Assembly (NCBI RefSeq): GCF_040706615.1
Contig: NZ_JAPDRF010000005.1
Coordinates: forward strand, 682,001 to 746,000
Origin: Lentisalinibacter sediminis
GTDB lineage: Bacteria > Pseudomonadota > Gammaproteobacteria > Steroidobacterales > Woeseiaceae
Direction of reading: 5' to 3'
Length of the DNA: 64,000 nt
The notes beneath the pieces are model-generated. The model ran no database searches, had not been told where the DNA came from, and worked only from the letters and a program-made list of their open reading frames with translations. Made by a program: the position numbers and the translations under genes. How positions within the stretch are numbered: the stretch's first letter is position 1; the number at the start of each line of letters is the position of its first letter. Below are positions 34,728-43,064 of the stretch, in pieces.

Positions 34728-34870
34728 CTTAAGGAGTCTCCGTGGCTGGCCGTGATTCGAAAAACCCGATTTTGCGGTAAGGTCTCGTGACGCCTGATAG
34801 TCGAAGGTGTCGATCCCGCCGACGGCGGTATCGGTATACTCTGCGTCCGGATTCCAACGGGGGAGAAACT

Positions 34871-36448
34871 GTGAAGGAACTCGTCTACCACCAGCAATTC
34901 CTGCCGGCGCTGCGCCTGTACGGCGACCGGCACGTGATCGCCGACGGTGCCTACAGCGCGACGCTGGAGACACATGCCGACCGGGTGTTCCGGCTCGGCC
35001 ACGGACTGCGCAATCGCCTCGGCATCGGCAAGGGCGACCGCTACGCCGTCATGTCGATGAATTCCCATCAGTTCATAGAACTTTACCATGCCGCCTTCCT
35101 CGGTACCGGCGTGATCAACCCCCTGAACCTGCGCCTCGCCGGCAAAGAGCTGGACTACATCCTGCGCGACTCGGGCACCCGGGTGGTGTTCGTGGACGCC
35201 ACCTTCGCGCCGCTGCTGGCCCAGGCCCGCCAGATCGGCGGCGCCGACTGCCCCGTGGAGCAGGTGGTGCTGGTGGGCGAGCCCGGTGCGACCGAGGCGC
35301 CCTACGACCTCACCTACGACGAACTGCTGGAGGCCTCCGAGCCGGAGCTGCCATCCGAACCCGAGGAGACGGACCCCGTCGTCCTCATGTACACCGGCGG
35401 CACCACCGGCGTGCCGAAGGGCGTCGTGTGCTCGCAGCGGGCGGAGATGCTGAACACCTACCACGTGGCCATGGTGATGGGTCGGCGCCCCGACGAGGTG
35501 AATCTGATGCAGACGCCCGTCTTTCACGCCGCCTCCATCGTCGGTTGCCTGGCGACGATCACTGCGGGCAGCAAACTGGTGACCATGCCCATGTTCGAGC
35601 CCGGTGCGGTGCTGAAACTGATCGAGGCACACCAGGTCACCCAGACCACCATGGTTCCGACCATGGTCGGCATGATGCTGCAGCATCCGGAGTTCCGCCC
35701 CGAGGCGCTGAAGAGCCTGCGACAGCTCACCTACGGCGCCTCGCCGATGCCGGCTGCCATCCTGGACACACTCCTTAAAATACTGCCGGAGCTGGAGATC
35801 CAGCAGGGCTACGGCATGACCGAGTGCTCCTCGGTCCTGTGCATGCTGACCACCGACGACCACCTGAAGGGCGGGCCGCGGCTGCGCTCTGTCGGCCGGG
35901 CCGTGCCCGGCGTGGATCTGTGCGTGCAGGACGCCGAGGGCAACGTGCTGCCGCCGAACGAGGTGGGCGAGGTCTGCGCCCGCGGCGGCAACTTCATGGA
36001 AGGCTACTGGAACAAGCCCGACGCGACGGAAGAGGCGTTCCGCGACGGCTGGTACCACACCGGCGACGCCGGTTACCTGGACGAGGAGGGCTATCTCTTC
36101 CTGGTGGACCGGGTGAAGGACATGATCGTGACCGGCGGCGAGAACGTCTACTCGGCCGAGGTGGAGAACGCCATCTCCACCCATCCGGCCGTGGCCCAGG
36201 TGGCGGTCATCGGCATCCCCCACGACCTGTGGGGCGAGCAGGTGCATGCCATCGTAGTGCCCAGGGAAGGGGCCGAGGTCACCGAGGACGACATCATCGC
36301 CCACGCAAGGGATTCCATCGCCGGTTACAAGGCGCCGAAGTCGGTGGAGTTCCGCGCCGAGCCGCTGCCGCTGTCCGGCGCCATGAAGGTGCTGAAGCGC
36401 GAGCTGCGCGAGCCTTATTGGGAGGGACACGAGAAGCGTATTCAGTAG
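34871..36448 (+). CDS. Acyl-CoA synthetase (AMP-dependent, long-chain fatty-acid-CoA-ligase type)
   Basis: The product is 525 residues from the GTG at 34871, preceded by GGGGGAG. ANL-family motifs are present: YTGGTTGVPKGVV, the aromatic-acidic block QQGYGMTECS, GWYHTGDAGYLDEEGYLFLVDR, and the C-terminal catalytic lysine in LSGAMKVLKRELR. The N-terminal 100 residues and the MSMNSHQFIELYHAAF pattern resemble FadD-type medium- or long-chain enzymes. TATACT (34835-34840) may be the -10. Fatty or aromatic acid substrates are possible. The nearby cytochrome is divergent and need not be related. Confidence 0.87.
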   Translation: MKELVYHQQFLPALRLYGDRHVIADGAYSATLETHADRVFRLGHGLRNRLGIGKGDRYAVMSMNSHQFIELYHAAFLGTGVINPLNLRLAGKELDYILRDSGTRVVFVDATFAPLLAQARQIGGADCPVEQVVLVGEPGATEAPYDLTYDELLEASEPELPSEPEETDPVVLMYTGGTTGVPKGVVCSQRAEMLNTYHVAMVMGRRPDEVNLMQTPVFHAASIVGCLATITAGSKLVTMPMFEPGAVLKLIEAHQVTQTTMVPTMVGMMLQHPEFRPEALKSLRQLTYGASPMPAAILDTLLKILPELEIQQGYGMTECSSVLCMLTTDDHLKGGPRLRSVGRAVPGVDLCVQDAEGNVLPPNEVGEVCARGGNFMEGYWNKPDATEEAFRDGWYHTGDAGYLDEEGYLFLVDRVKDMIVTGGENVYSAEVENAISTHPAVAQVAVIGIPHDLWGEQVHAIVVPREGAEVTEDDIIAHARDSIAGYKAPKSVEFRAEPLPLSGAMKVLKRELREPYWEGHEKRIQ

Positions 36449-36652
36449 CGGCTGTTGCGACCGGGCGCGTGAATTGAGCCCTGTCTGTCGGGGTTTTCCG
36501 GAATTGCCAGCCCGCCCGATCTGTGGGCTAATCGTCGTACAGGAGCGGGGAGCCGCTCCACAGCTCGGCGCTGGATTTCTGGTGTCATCGACAACAGGAT
36601 CCACACCAGCCGCGGGCGACTTCCCGAGCATGCAAATGCAAGGGAGTGAGCC
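36449..36652. other. Intergenic region, no feature recognised
   Basis: These 204 bp separate the acyl-CoA ligase from the giant surface protein. AGGGAGTGAGCC before 36653 supplies the ribosome site of the latter. No clear promoter or terminator is visible. Confidence 0.3.
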
Positions 36653-39600
36653 ATGCGAAATATCAGTACACTGCTGGCTCTGGCAGTTACCTGCCTGGGC
36701 CTGGCTGCAGCAGTCGATGCAGCCGAATTCAACGTCACTAACCCCGGAGAATTCCAGAGCGCGCTGACCAGTGCGCAGGCGAACGGGGAAAACGACATCA
36801 TCAACGTGGGCGTCTGTTCGGGCGCGGGTTGCACCGGCAACGTCTATAACATCACCACGCCGCTGACCTACACGGCGGCCGCCAGCGAGGGTTTCTCGCT
36901 GACAATCGACGGATTCGATTCCGACACTCGTATACTCGATGGCGGGACAACGGTCTCGATCCTGCGGATCGACACCACGGCCGCATCAGACGGAGCGGTG
37001 CTCGTCTCTGTCCGCAACCTGACCTTCCGGCAGGGTAATGCGCTCGGTACACCGGGTGACGGCGGCGCCGTCGCGGTGCTGGTCGAATCGGCCGGCGTCG
37101 AGATCCTCGGCAGCGTGTACGAGGGTAATTCCGCCGCCAACAATGGTGGCGCGCTCTACATAAAGGCAGAGGGCGTCAGCGAGTTCCAGATCACGATCCG
37201 GGACGTCATCTTCGACGCCAATGGCGCTTCCGGCGACGGCGGCGCAGCCTACGTCGGCTACGCGGGCGGTGTCCTCGTGGATGACGTGGATTTCCTGAAC
37301 AGTGATGCCCCGAGCGGCAAGGGCGGCTGCCTGGTCGTGGAGGGCATCGATCCGGGTGACATCGCCTTCCGCCTGGCAAGCGCCGTCAACATCCTCGATG
37401 TGCTGTTCCAGAGCTGTTCGGCCGGCGAGGGAGGTGGCGCCTGGCTGGCAGCCGGCTCCGTGGAATTCGCCGTGACGGGTTTCATCCAGAACGTTGCATC
37501 GGCCGGCGAGGGTGGCGGGCTTCACCTGGCAGACGGCTGGAGCGGCCTGTTCATGGTGAACACCGGCTTCGCCGGCAACGAGGCCCTGACCGGGGGCGGC
37601 TTCTACACCGGCACCAACGAGGGTTTCGCAACGATCACCAACAATACCCTCGTCGACAACAATGCGACGAGCGGCGAGGGCGGGAACGCCTATGTGATGA
37701 TCGGCGGGAGTAGCGGGATCGCGCGGATCTACAACAACATCATCCATGGCGGCACGGCGGCCGGGCAGGGTGACGACATCTACATCAACAACGATCCGTT
37801 TACGGACATCCCCGCCAGCGTCGAGTTCTTCAATAACGACATTACCACGCTGCCGTCTGGCGGCTTCCCGAATACCAACGATGCATTCTTCGTCGTCTCG
37901 GGTGCCGAGCTCACGGCGGGGGGGAACATCGACGATGCACCGGTTCTGATCGACCCGCTGGGTGGCGATCCGGGGCAGGGCGAGTTCTCGCCGACGATCG
38001 ATGCCGGCGATAACAACGCCACTGGCCGTCCCGACTTCGACTGGGAAGGTGACGCCCGACCGATCGATGGCGACCTGGACGGACTCGCGAGGGTAGACAT
38101 CGGGATGGACGAATACGCCCCCGGGGCGGTGCCGCAGGCGGACCTGGCGATCACGAAGACCGACAGCCCGGATCCGGTGACCGCGGGCAATGACGTGACC
38201 TACACGGTCCGTGTGACCAACAACGGACCCGACGGGGCGACCGGCGTCGTCGTCTCGGACACGCTGGATCCCGACGTGACGCTGGTGTCGGCGACGTTCG
38301 AGCAGGGTACGCCGTGCACTTCGGGCGGCAGCCCGGTCGTCGTCAGCTGTGAGCTCGGGGCGCTCGCCTCGGCTAACACGGCCACCGGGACCATCGTGGT
38401 CACCAGCCCGATCGTGGAGGTGACGGAGACCATCGACAACACGGTGAGTGTGACCGCCGACCAGGCGGACCCCGATGGGACCGATAACACCGCGGCAGCC
38501 CAGACGACTGTCGTGGCGCCCGGGCCAGCTCAGGCCGATCTGGCAGTCACGAAGGTCGCCAGCCCGGATCCGGTTTTCTCCGATGCCGGTGATCTGGTCT
38601 ACACCGTTACCGTGGACAACAACGGTCCCGACGGTGCGACAGCTGTGACCCTCACCGACACCCTGCCGGCCGGTGTGACCTTCGTCTCGGCCGAGACGGG
38701 CAGCGGCAGCTGCGGTGACCCGGATACCGGTGGAACCCTCGATTGCAGCCTCGGCTCGCTGGCCGACGGTTCGAACGCGACGGTGACCATTACCGTTACC
38801 CCCGATCCCGTTACCGAGCCCACGGAGCTGAGCAATACGGCAGTCGTGGCGGCGGCGGAGGAGGATCCTGTGCCCGGCAACAACACTGCGACCGTGCTCA
38901 CCGACCTGAATCCGCCGTCCGCGGATATGGCGGTCGATGTGACCTCCGACCCGCCGGCCCCGTCGATCGGGGACACGGTCACCTACACCATCACGGTGGA
39001 CAACGACGGCCCCAGCACGAACACCGGTGTGACGGTGATCGTGATACTGCCGTCTGGTGCCACCTTCGGCTCGGCCACCATCGATCAGGGCGACTGCGAG
39101 ATCGTGAAAGGCGCACTGATCTGCAGCATCGGCCAGATGGCGGCAGGGACGACGGTGACGGCGGAAGTGACCATCACCGCGCCGGACGAGTCGGGAACGC
39201 TCACGCTCAACGTCGAGGTGAGCGGCGACGCCGACGACCCGGCGGCGGCCAATGACACCGACGAGGAGGTGACCGACGTGATCGGCACGGTAGATCTTCG
39301 CATCCGCGGCGTTGGCGGCTCGGGTGCGTCCGGCTGGCCGGAGTTTCTGCTCCTGGCCTTCACGGCTCTGCTGGTCGGGGCCCGGCGCAGCAGCGCCGGC
39401 CTGGGGGCTCTTGCCTGCCTCGCCGCGCTGATCGCGCTGGCACCGACAGGCGAACTCCAGGCGCAGACCGGCTGGTACGCCGGCGGCAGCATCGGCTATG
39501 CGGATGCTGACTACGACGAGCCCGACCTGGTGAGCGATCTCGCCGCCCGCGGATGGGCCATCAACACGCCCGAAGTGGATGATTCCGATACGGCCTGGAA

Positions 39601-40039
39601 ACTCTACGGCGGCTTCGCTTTCAACCCGGTGCTGGCCGTGGAAGCGGGTTACGTAGAGCTCGGGGAAGTGGTGACCGAATTCGGCGCGACGGTGTCTCCG
39701 TCGGAGATCGACGCTCTGCTCGGCGACACTTACGCCGTGCATCCGGCCCTCGGTAAAGGCTGGTTCGCCGCCGGCGTACTGAGCTGGCCGGTGGTGCCGG
39801 AACGCTTCTCCCTGTACGCCCGCGCCGGGGCCTTCGACTGGGAGGCGGACATCGACGTCCGTGTCATCAGCGGCGGCACCGGACGCGTCTCCGGTAACGA
39901 GAGTGGCACCGACTGGATGTACGGTGTCGGTTTCGACTGGCGTATCGGTGCCGCGTGGTCGATCACGGCAGAGTGGGAGCGCTACCGTCTGAACGACTGG
40001 GTGAGTGTACCGTCGGTTGGACTCCGGTTCCGCTTCTGA
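36653..40039 (+). CDS. Giant secreted protein: beta-helix, three DUF11 repeats, sorting-like helix and OmpA-type barrel
   Basis: The product is 1128 residues. A signal peptide covers 1-24. Residues about 100-410 are Gly/Asn-rich with repeated GGGLH/GGGA patterns typical of a right-handed beta-helix (choice-of-anchor/polymorphic type). Three DUF11 repeats follow at about 495-620, 627-745 and 757-870, each with ADLAxTK, DNNGPDGAT or DNDGPST, and LP.GVTF elements. Residues about 888-915 (GGSGASGWPEF then a Leu-rich helix and GARRSS) look like a GlyGly-CTERM-type sorting tail. It continues in frame into a second hydrophobic segment ending LQAQ, then an OmpA-like beta-barrel (938-1128) ending in RFRF. 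A passenger fused to an outer-membrane barrel is implied. Confidence 0.8.
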   Translation: MRNISTLLALAVTCLGLAAAVDAAEFNVTNPGEFQSALTSAQANGENDIINVGVCSGAGCTGNVYNITTPLTYTAAASEGFSLTIDGFDSDTRILDGGTTVSILRIDTTAASDGAVLVSVRNLTFRQGNALGTPGDGGAVAVLVESAGVEILGSVYEGNSAANNGGALYIKAEGVSEFQITIRDVIFDANGASGDGGAAYVGYAGGVLVDDVDFLNSDAPSGKGGCLVVEGIDPGDIAFRLASAVNILDVLFQSCSAGEGGGAWLAAGSVEFAVTGFIQNVASAGEGGGLHLADGWSGLFMVNTGFAGNEALTGGGFYTGTNEGFATITNNTLVDNNATSGEGGNAYVMIGGSSGIARIYNNIIHGGTAAGQGDDIYINNDPFTDIPASVEFFNNDITTLPSGGFPNTNDAFFVVSGAELTAGGNIDDAPVLIDPLGGDPGQGEFSPTIDAGDNNATGRPDFDWEGDARPIDGDLDGLARVDIGMDEYAPGAVPQADLAITKTDSPDPVTAGNDVTYTVRVTNNGPDGATGVVVSDTLDPDVTLVSATFEQGTPCTSGGSPVVVSCELGALASANTATGTIVVTSPIVEVTETIDNTVSVTADQADPDGTDNTAAAQTTVVAPGPAQADLAVTKVASPDPVFSDAGDLVYTVTVDNNGPDGATAVTLTDTLPAGVTFVSAETGSGSCGDPDTGGTLDCSLGSLADGSNATVTITVTPDPVTEPTELSNTAVVAAAEEDPVPGNNTATVLTDLNPPSADMAVDVTSDPPAPSIGDTVTYTITVDNDGPSTNTGVTVIVILPSGATFGSATIDQGDCEIVKGALICSIGQMAAGTTVTAEVTITAPDESGTLTLNVEVSGDADDPAAANDTDEEVTDVIGTVDLRIRGVGGSGASGWPEFLLLAFTALLVGARRSSAGLGALACLAALIALAPTGELQAQTGWYAGGSIGYADADYDEPDLVSDLAARGWAINTPEVDDSDTAWKLYGGFAFNPVLAVEAGYVELGEVVTEFGATVSPSEIDALLGDTYAVHPALGKGWFAAGVLSWPVVPERFSLYARAGAFDWEADIDVRVISGGTGRVSGNESGTDWMYGVGFDWRIGAAWSITAEWERYRLNDWVSVPSVGLRFRF

Positions 40040-40184
40040 GTGCTGGCGGAGTCTCGTCCACGCGAACGCAGGCGGCGGCCAGGATCGCCGCCTGCTCTCC
40101 TCCGGAAGCCGCGTCTCCGCGTCCCGGTTTAGTGCTAGAGTGCGGTACCCGCCGCGGCTTCCCCGGGGCCGACCCGGAGGCGCC

Positions 40185-40835
40185 ATGTCCCTGATCCGCT
40201 ACCGCTACCAGACGCTGGAGTTCGGCGAGCGGGATATCCACGTCCGCACCCTGCGCGACGTGCAGCAGTTCCACGACGAGGGCGGCGAGGCCGAGAAGCT
40301 CGGTATCTCTTCGGCGCTATGGCCGTTGTTCGGCATCGTCTGGATCTCCAGCGAGGTGCTGGCGATGCTCATGCAGGACTACGATGTCGAGGGCAGGCGC
40401 ATCCTCGAGGCAGGCTGCGGCATCGGGCTGGCCAGCCTGATGCTGGGCTACCGCCATGCCGACGTCACCGCCACGGACTACCATCCGGCTGCCGAGCACT
40501 TCCTGAAGGAGAACGAGCGACTGAACGGGCTCGATCCCATCCCGTTCCATCGCGCGAGCTGGTACGACGGGGAGACGGGGCTCGGCACCTTCGACCTCGT
40601 CATCGGCAGCGATCTGCTCTACGAGCGCCAGCACATCGATGCGCTGGCGGGCTTCATCGACCGCCACGCCCGGGAGCATTGCGAGGTGATCGTCGTGGAC
40701 CCCGGTCGGGGCAATGCCTCTCGCTTCACCCGTGCCATGCAGGAGCGGGGCTACACGCATCACCCGTCGCCCAAGATTGCGCAGGAGTGCCCGAGCGGCC
40801 CGTTCGTGGGCTACGTGCTGCGCTACACCCGTTGA
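40185..40835 (+). CDS. Class I SAM-dependent methyltransferase (Methyltransf_16-like)
   Basis: The product is 216 residues from the ATG at 40185. SAM motif I is ILEAGCGIGLASLML (about 70-84), followed by TATDYHP (motif II) and DLVIGSDLLYE (motif IV/post-I). The order and the acidic-aromatic DLLYE resemble lysine/nicotinamide-type methyltransferases (Methyltransf_16 family). No start-to-stop anomaly. A family 1 REP element begins 7 bp downstream. Substrate unknown. Confidence 0.82.
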   Translation: MSLIRYRYQTLEFGERDIHVRTLRDVQQFHDEGGEAEKLGISSALWPLFGIVWISSEVLAMLMQDYDVEGRRILEAGCGIGLASLMLGYRHADVTATDYHPAAEHFLKENERLNGLDPIPFHRASWYDGETGLGTFDLVIGSDLLYERQHIDALAGFIDRHAREHCEVIVVDPGRGNASRFTRAMQERGYTHHPSPKIAQECPSGPFVGYVLRYTR

Positions 40836-40841
40836 TTGAGT

Positions 40842-40898
40842 GTAGGAGGGCCTTCAGGCCCGATTCGTTTAATGAATCGGGGATAAATCCCCTCCTAC
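40842..40898. repeat. Family 1 REP pair (BIME-like), supplies the sodC stop
   Basis: GTAGGAGGGCCTTCAGGCCC at 40842 is paired with an inverted copy ending CCTAC at 40898. The centre is AT-rich. The right TAG (40895-40897) on the minus strand is the sodC stop codon. Confidence 0.75.
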
Positions 40899-41575
40899 TG
40901 CGTTTCGGGCGGGTCCGTGCGCGGCACCTCGGTAATCACCCCGCAGGCGAGTCGGGCGCCCGCAGCGCCGGTGGGTTGTGTCTCGAAGTCGTCGGCGCCC
41001 GCGTGCACGATGACGGCACGGCCGAGCACGCTCTTCGGGCCGTCGTCCAGGGTCATTTCCGCGTCCACCACGTTCACCAGGGCGTAGCCTTGCTCGTTGG
41101 CCTCGATGTTGCCGAGGTCGCCCACGTGGTGCTGTGTGGGCGGGCTGTCCGGCGAGCCGTGCGGATCGCCGTCGGGCGCGAAGTGGCCGCCGGCGGAGGT
41201 GGCGTCAGGCGCGGAGCAGTCGCCCTTCTCGTGGATGTGCAGGCCGTGGAGTCCCTGCGGCAGGCCCATCAGCTCGCCATCGATGACCACGGCACCCGCG
41301 GCTCTGGAGAAGGTCATCGTGCCGCGGGCCTCGTTGCCCTCGGTGGGTTCGAGTTCGGCCCGGGCGACCAGCAGTGGTTCGCCGGCATCGTCTTCGGTCA
41401 TGCCGGGCGCCATGGTCGGCACGGCTCTCTGTTCGTCGGCCTCGGTATCGTCAGGTGTAGGCACGTCCACCGTCTGGTCGCCCTGTCCGCAGCCGGCGAC
41501 CAGCAGGATGGCTGCCGCCAGCGCGGTCGTCGGCAGGCGTGAACGAGCGTGTGTTCTGATCAGGTTAGTCTGCAT
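40895..41575 (-). CDS. sodC: Cu/Zn superoxide dismutase, lipoprotein form
   Basis: The product is 226 residues. A lipobox (LLVAGC) follows an N-terminal hydrophobic stretch, so it is probably a lipid-anchored periplasmic or outer-membrane protein. The Cu/Zn ligands are visible in HGLHIHEKGDC, GGHFAPDGDPHG and QHHVGDLGNI, and a last His in VIVHAGADD. Cys pairs allow the intrasubunit disulphide. An acidic stretch of about 25 residues lies between the lipobox and the SOD domain. It detoxifies periplasmic superoxide. The stop codon is the TAG of a REP element. Confidence 0.92.
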   Translation of the reverse strand: MQTNLIRTHARSRLPTTALAAAILLVAGCGQGDQTVDVPTPDDTEADEQRAVPTMAPGMTEDDAGEPLLVARAELEPTEGNEARGTMTFSRAAGAVVIDGELMGLPQGLHGLHIHEKGDCSAPDATSAGGHFAPDGDPHGSPDSPPTQHHVGDLGNIEANEQGYALVNVVDAEMTLDDGPKSVLGRAVIVHAGADDFETQPTGAAGARLACGVITEVPRTDPPETQ

Positions 41576-41795
41576 GGCTGACTCCGGCGGTTCCTCCTCT
41601 GTGTCAGAAAGTATCCGGACAACGGCTGTGAATGCTGATGGGGCGGGGATGGGCGCAGGGTCACAGCCGCCGTCCGGTTACATGGACTAGCATGCAACTG
41701 TGATGCCAGGATGCCCGCGCCGCCGTGGCGGGTTTGTGGGAGCGGCGGCGGGCCCCGGCGTGCAACCCTTACACGGCGGATGGAAAATCCTGCAT
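41576..41795. other. Intergenic region upstream of sodC
   Basis: No gene is visible in these 220 bp. AGGAGG at 41591-41596 (read on the minus strand) is 5' of sodC but too far from its ATG to be the main ribosome site. It leads into a family 1 REP pair at 41796. Confidence 0.3.
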
Positions 41796-41886
41796 GTAGG
41801 AGGACCATGTAGGAGGGCCATGTAGGAGGGGCTTCAGCCCCGATTCCGATCCGTCGAAAATGAATCGGGGATAAATCCCCTCCTAC
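41796..41886. repeat. Family 1 REP pair with triplicated left head, supplies a stop codon
   Basis: The left head CATGTAGGAGG occurs three times in tandem (41794-41831) before GCTTCAGCCCCGATT. The inverted copy ends CTAC at 41886. The TAG read on the minus strand (41883-41885) is the stop of the SMP-30-like gene. Confidence 0.72.
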
Positions 41887-42959
41887 CAGTCTCGTTTGAT
41901 CCTGCCCAGCGCCGTGCCGAACAGCGACGTGAGGTAGAGCGCATCCGGCGTTTCCAGGGCGCCGGTGACGGCCTGCAGTTCCGTGCCATCGCCCTGCAGG
42001 TTGGCTAGCACGTTACCCTCGGCGTCGATGGCGAAGACGTGGGTGGACGGCTCGGCGGCCGGGCGCATGGCCTCGGGCAGGCGCTGCACTACCTTGCGCA
42101 GGAATGGCTTGTCGGAGAGCGAGTCCAGCTGGGCGCTGCGCGGCGAGACGAGCCCCACCCAGAAGCGGCCGTCCAGCCCGGGATTGACGTTGTCGGGGAA
42201 GCCGGGGAGGTTGTCGACGAGGATCTCCGTCTCGCCGGCGCTTGGCCCTGCCAGCCAGTGCTTCAGCACCCGATAGGTGCCGGTCTCGGCCACCAGCAGG
42301 AAGCGGCCGGCGGGGTCCACCGCCACGCCGTTGGCGAAGTCGAGCCCCGCCATTACGGTGCCGGTCTCCCCGGTGGTGGGGTCGTAGACCAGCACGCGGC
42401 CGTGGCTGCCGTGCTCCAGGATGTCGAGCAGGCTCGCGCCGTAGGTGCTGTCGTAGTCAGCCGCGCCGAATTTCGTGCTGGCATCCGAGAAGTAGATACG
42501 CCCGTCCGGCGCCGCGTCCACGTCGTCGGCATAGCGGATGGGAGAGCCGTCAACCTCGTTGGTGAGCAGCGTGACGGCGCCGCCGGCATCCACGCTCTGC
42601 AGGCCCAGGTAGGCGTTGGCCACCAGCAGGTTGCCGTCGGCGTCGAACTCCAGGCCGAGCGGGCGCCCGCCGGTCTCGGCGAAGACGGATATCGAACCGT
42701 CCGCGGCGGCGATGCGCAGTATCCTGCCGTCCTCGGTGCCGGTGTAGAGATTGCCGACCCGGTCGATCACCGCGTCCTCGGGCCCGTGGTACGGCGCGAT
42801 CTCCAGTCGCTCGAGATCGGCCAGCGCATCGTTGGCCGCGAAGTCGCCGCTGTAGCCGGCGTCCTCGGGCGCGTCCCAGGCGACGGGATCCACCGGGACC
42901 GGCCAGGTCAGCAGGTAGAGCACGGCGGCTGCGAGCAGCACGAGCAGTAATCGGAGCAT
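41883..42959 (-). CDS. SMP-30/strictosidine-synthase-like beta-propeller protein, exported
   Basis: The product is 358 residues from the ATG at 42959, preceded by AAGGGGG. The N-terminus (MLRLLLVLLAAAVLYLL) is a signal or membrane anchor. Beta-propeller repeats follow: GPEDAVIDRVGNLYTG, GLEFDADGNLLVAN, FANGVAVDPAGRFLLVAETGTYRV, and PDNVNPGLDGRFWVGL. The last two are typical of the strictosidine synthase/APMAP and SMP-30 family, which hydrolyse lactones or esters. The enzyme is probably anchored to face the periplasm. Function in bacteria is not established. The TAG stop belongs to a REP element. Confidence 0.82.
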   Translation of the reverse strand: MLRLLLVLLAAAVLYLLTWPVPVDPVAWDAPEDAGYSGDFAANDALADLERLEIAPYHGPEDAVIDRVGNLYTGTEDGRILRIAAADGSISVFAETGGRPLGLEFDADGNLLVANAYLGLQSVDAGGAVTLLTNEVDGSPIRYADDVDAAPDGRIYFSDASTKFGAADYDSTYGASLLDILEHGSHGRVLVYDPTTGETGTVMAGLDFANGVAVDPAGRFLLVAETGTYRVLKHWLAGPSAGETEILVDNLPGFPDNVNPGLDGRFWVGLVSPRSAQLDSLSDKPFLRKVVQRLPEAMRPAAEPSTHVFAIDAEGNVLANLQGDGTELQAVTGALETPDALYLTSLFGTALGRIKRDW

Positions 42960-43005
42960 GGGATCCCCCTTCCCGTAAGGCCGCGGCCAGTATAACGCCG
43001 TTGAT

Positions 43006-43064
43006 GTAGGAGGGCCTTCAGGCCCGATTTGTGTGTAATGGATCGGGGCTAAAGCCCCTCCTAC
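43006..43064. repeat. Family 1 REP pair, supplies a stop codon
   Basis: GTAGGAGGGCCTTCAGGCCC at 43006 is paired with an inverted GGGGCTAAAGCCCCTCCTAC ending 43064. The minus-strand TAG (43061-43063) is the stop of the TPR gene to the right. The pair sits 46 bp upstream of the SMP-30-like gene start. Confidence 0.75.

Noticed and set aside
36986..40186. 1066-codon open frame on the minus strand
   Set aside because: It is antisense to the DUF11/OmpA gene, has no recognisable domain, and is an artefact of high GC and repeat composition.
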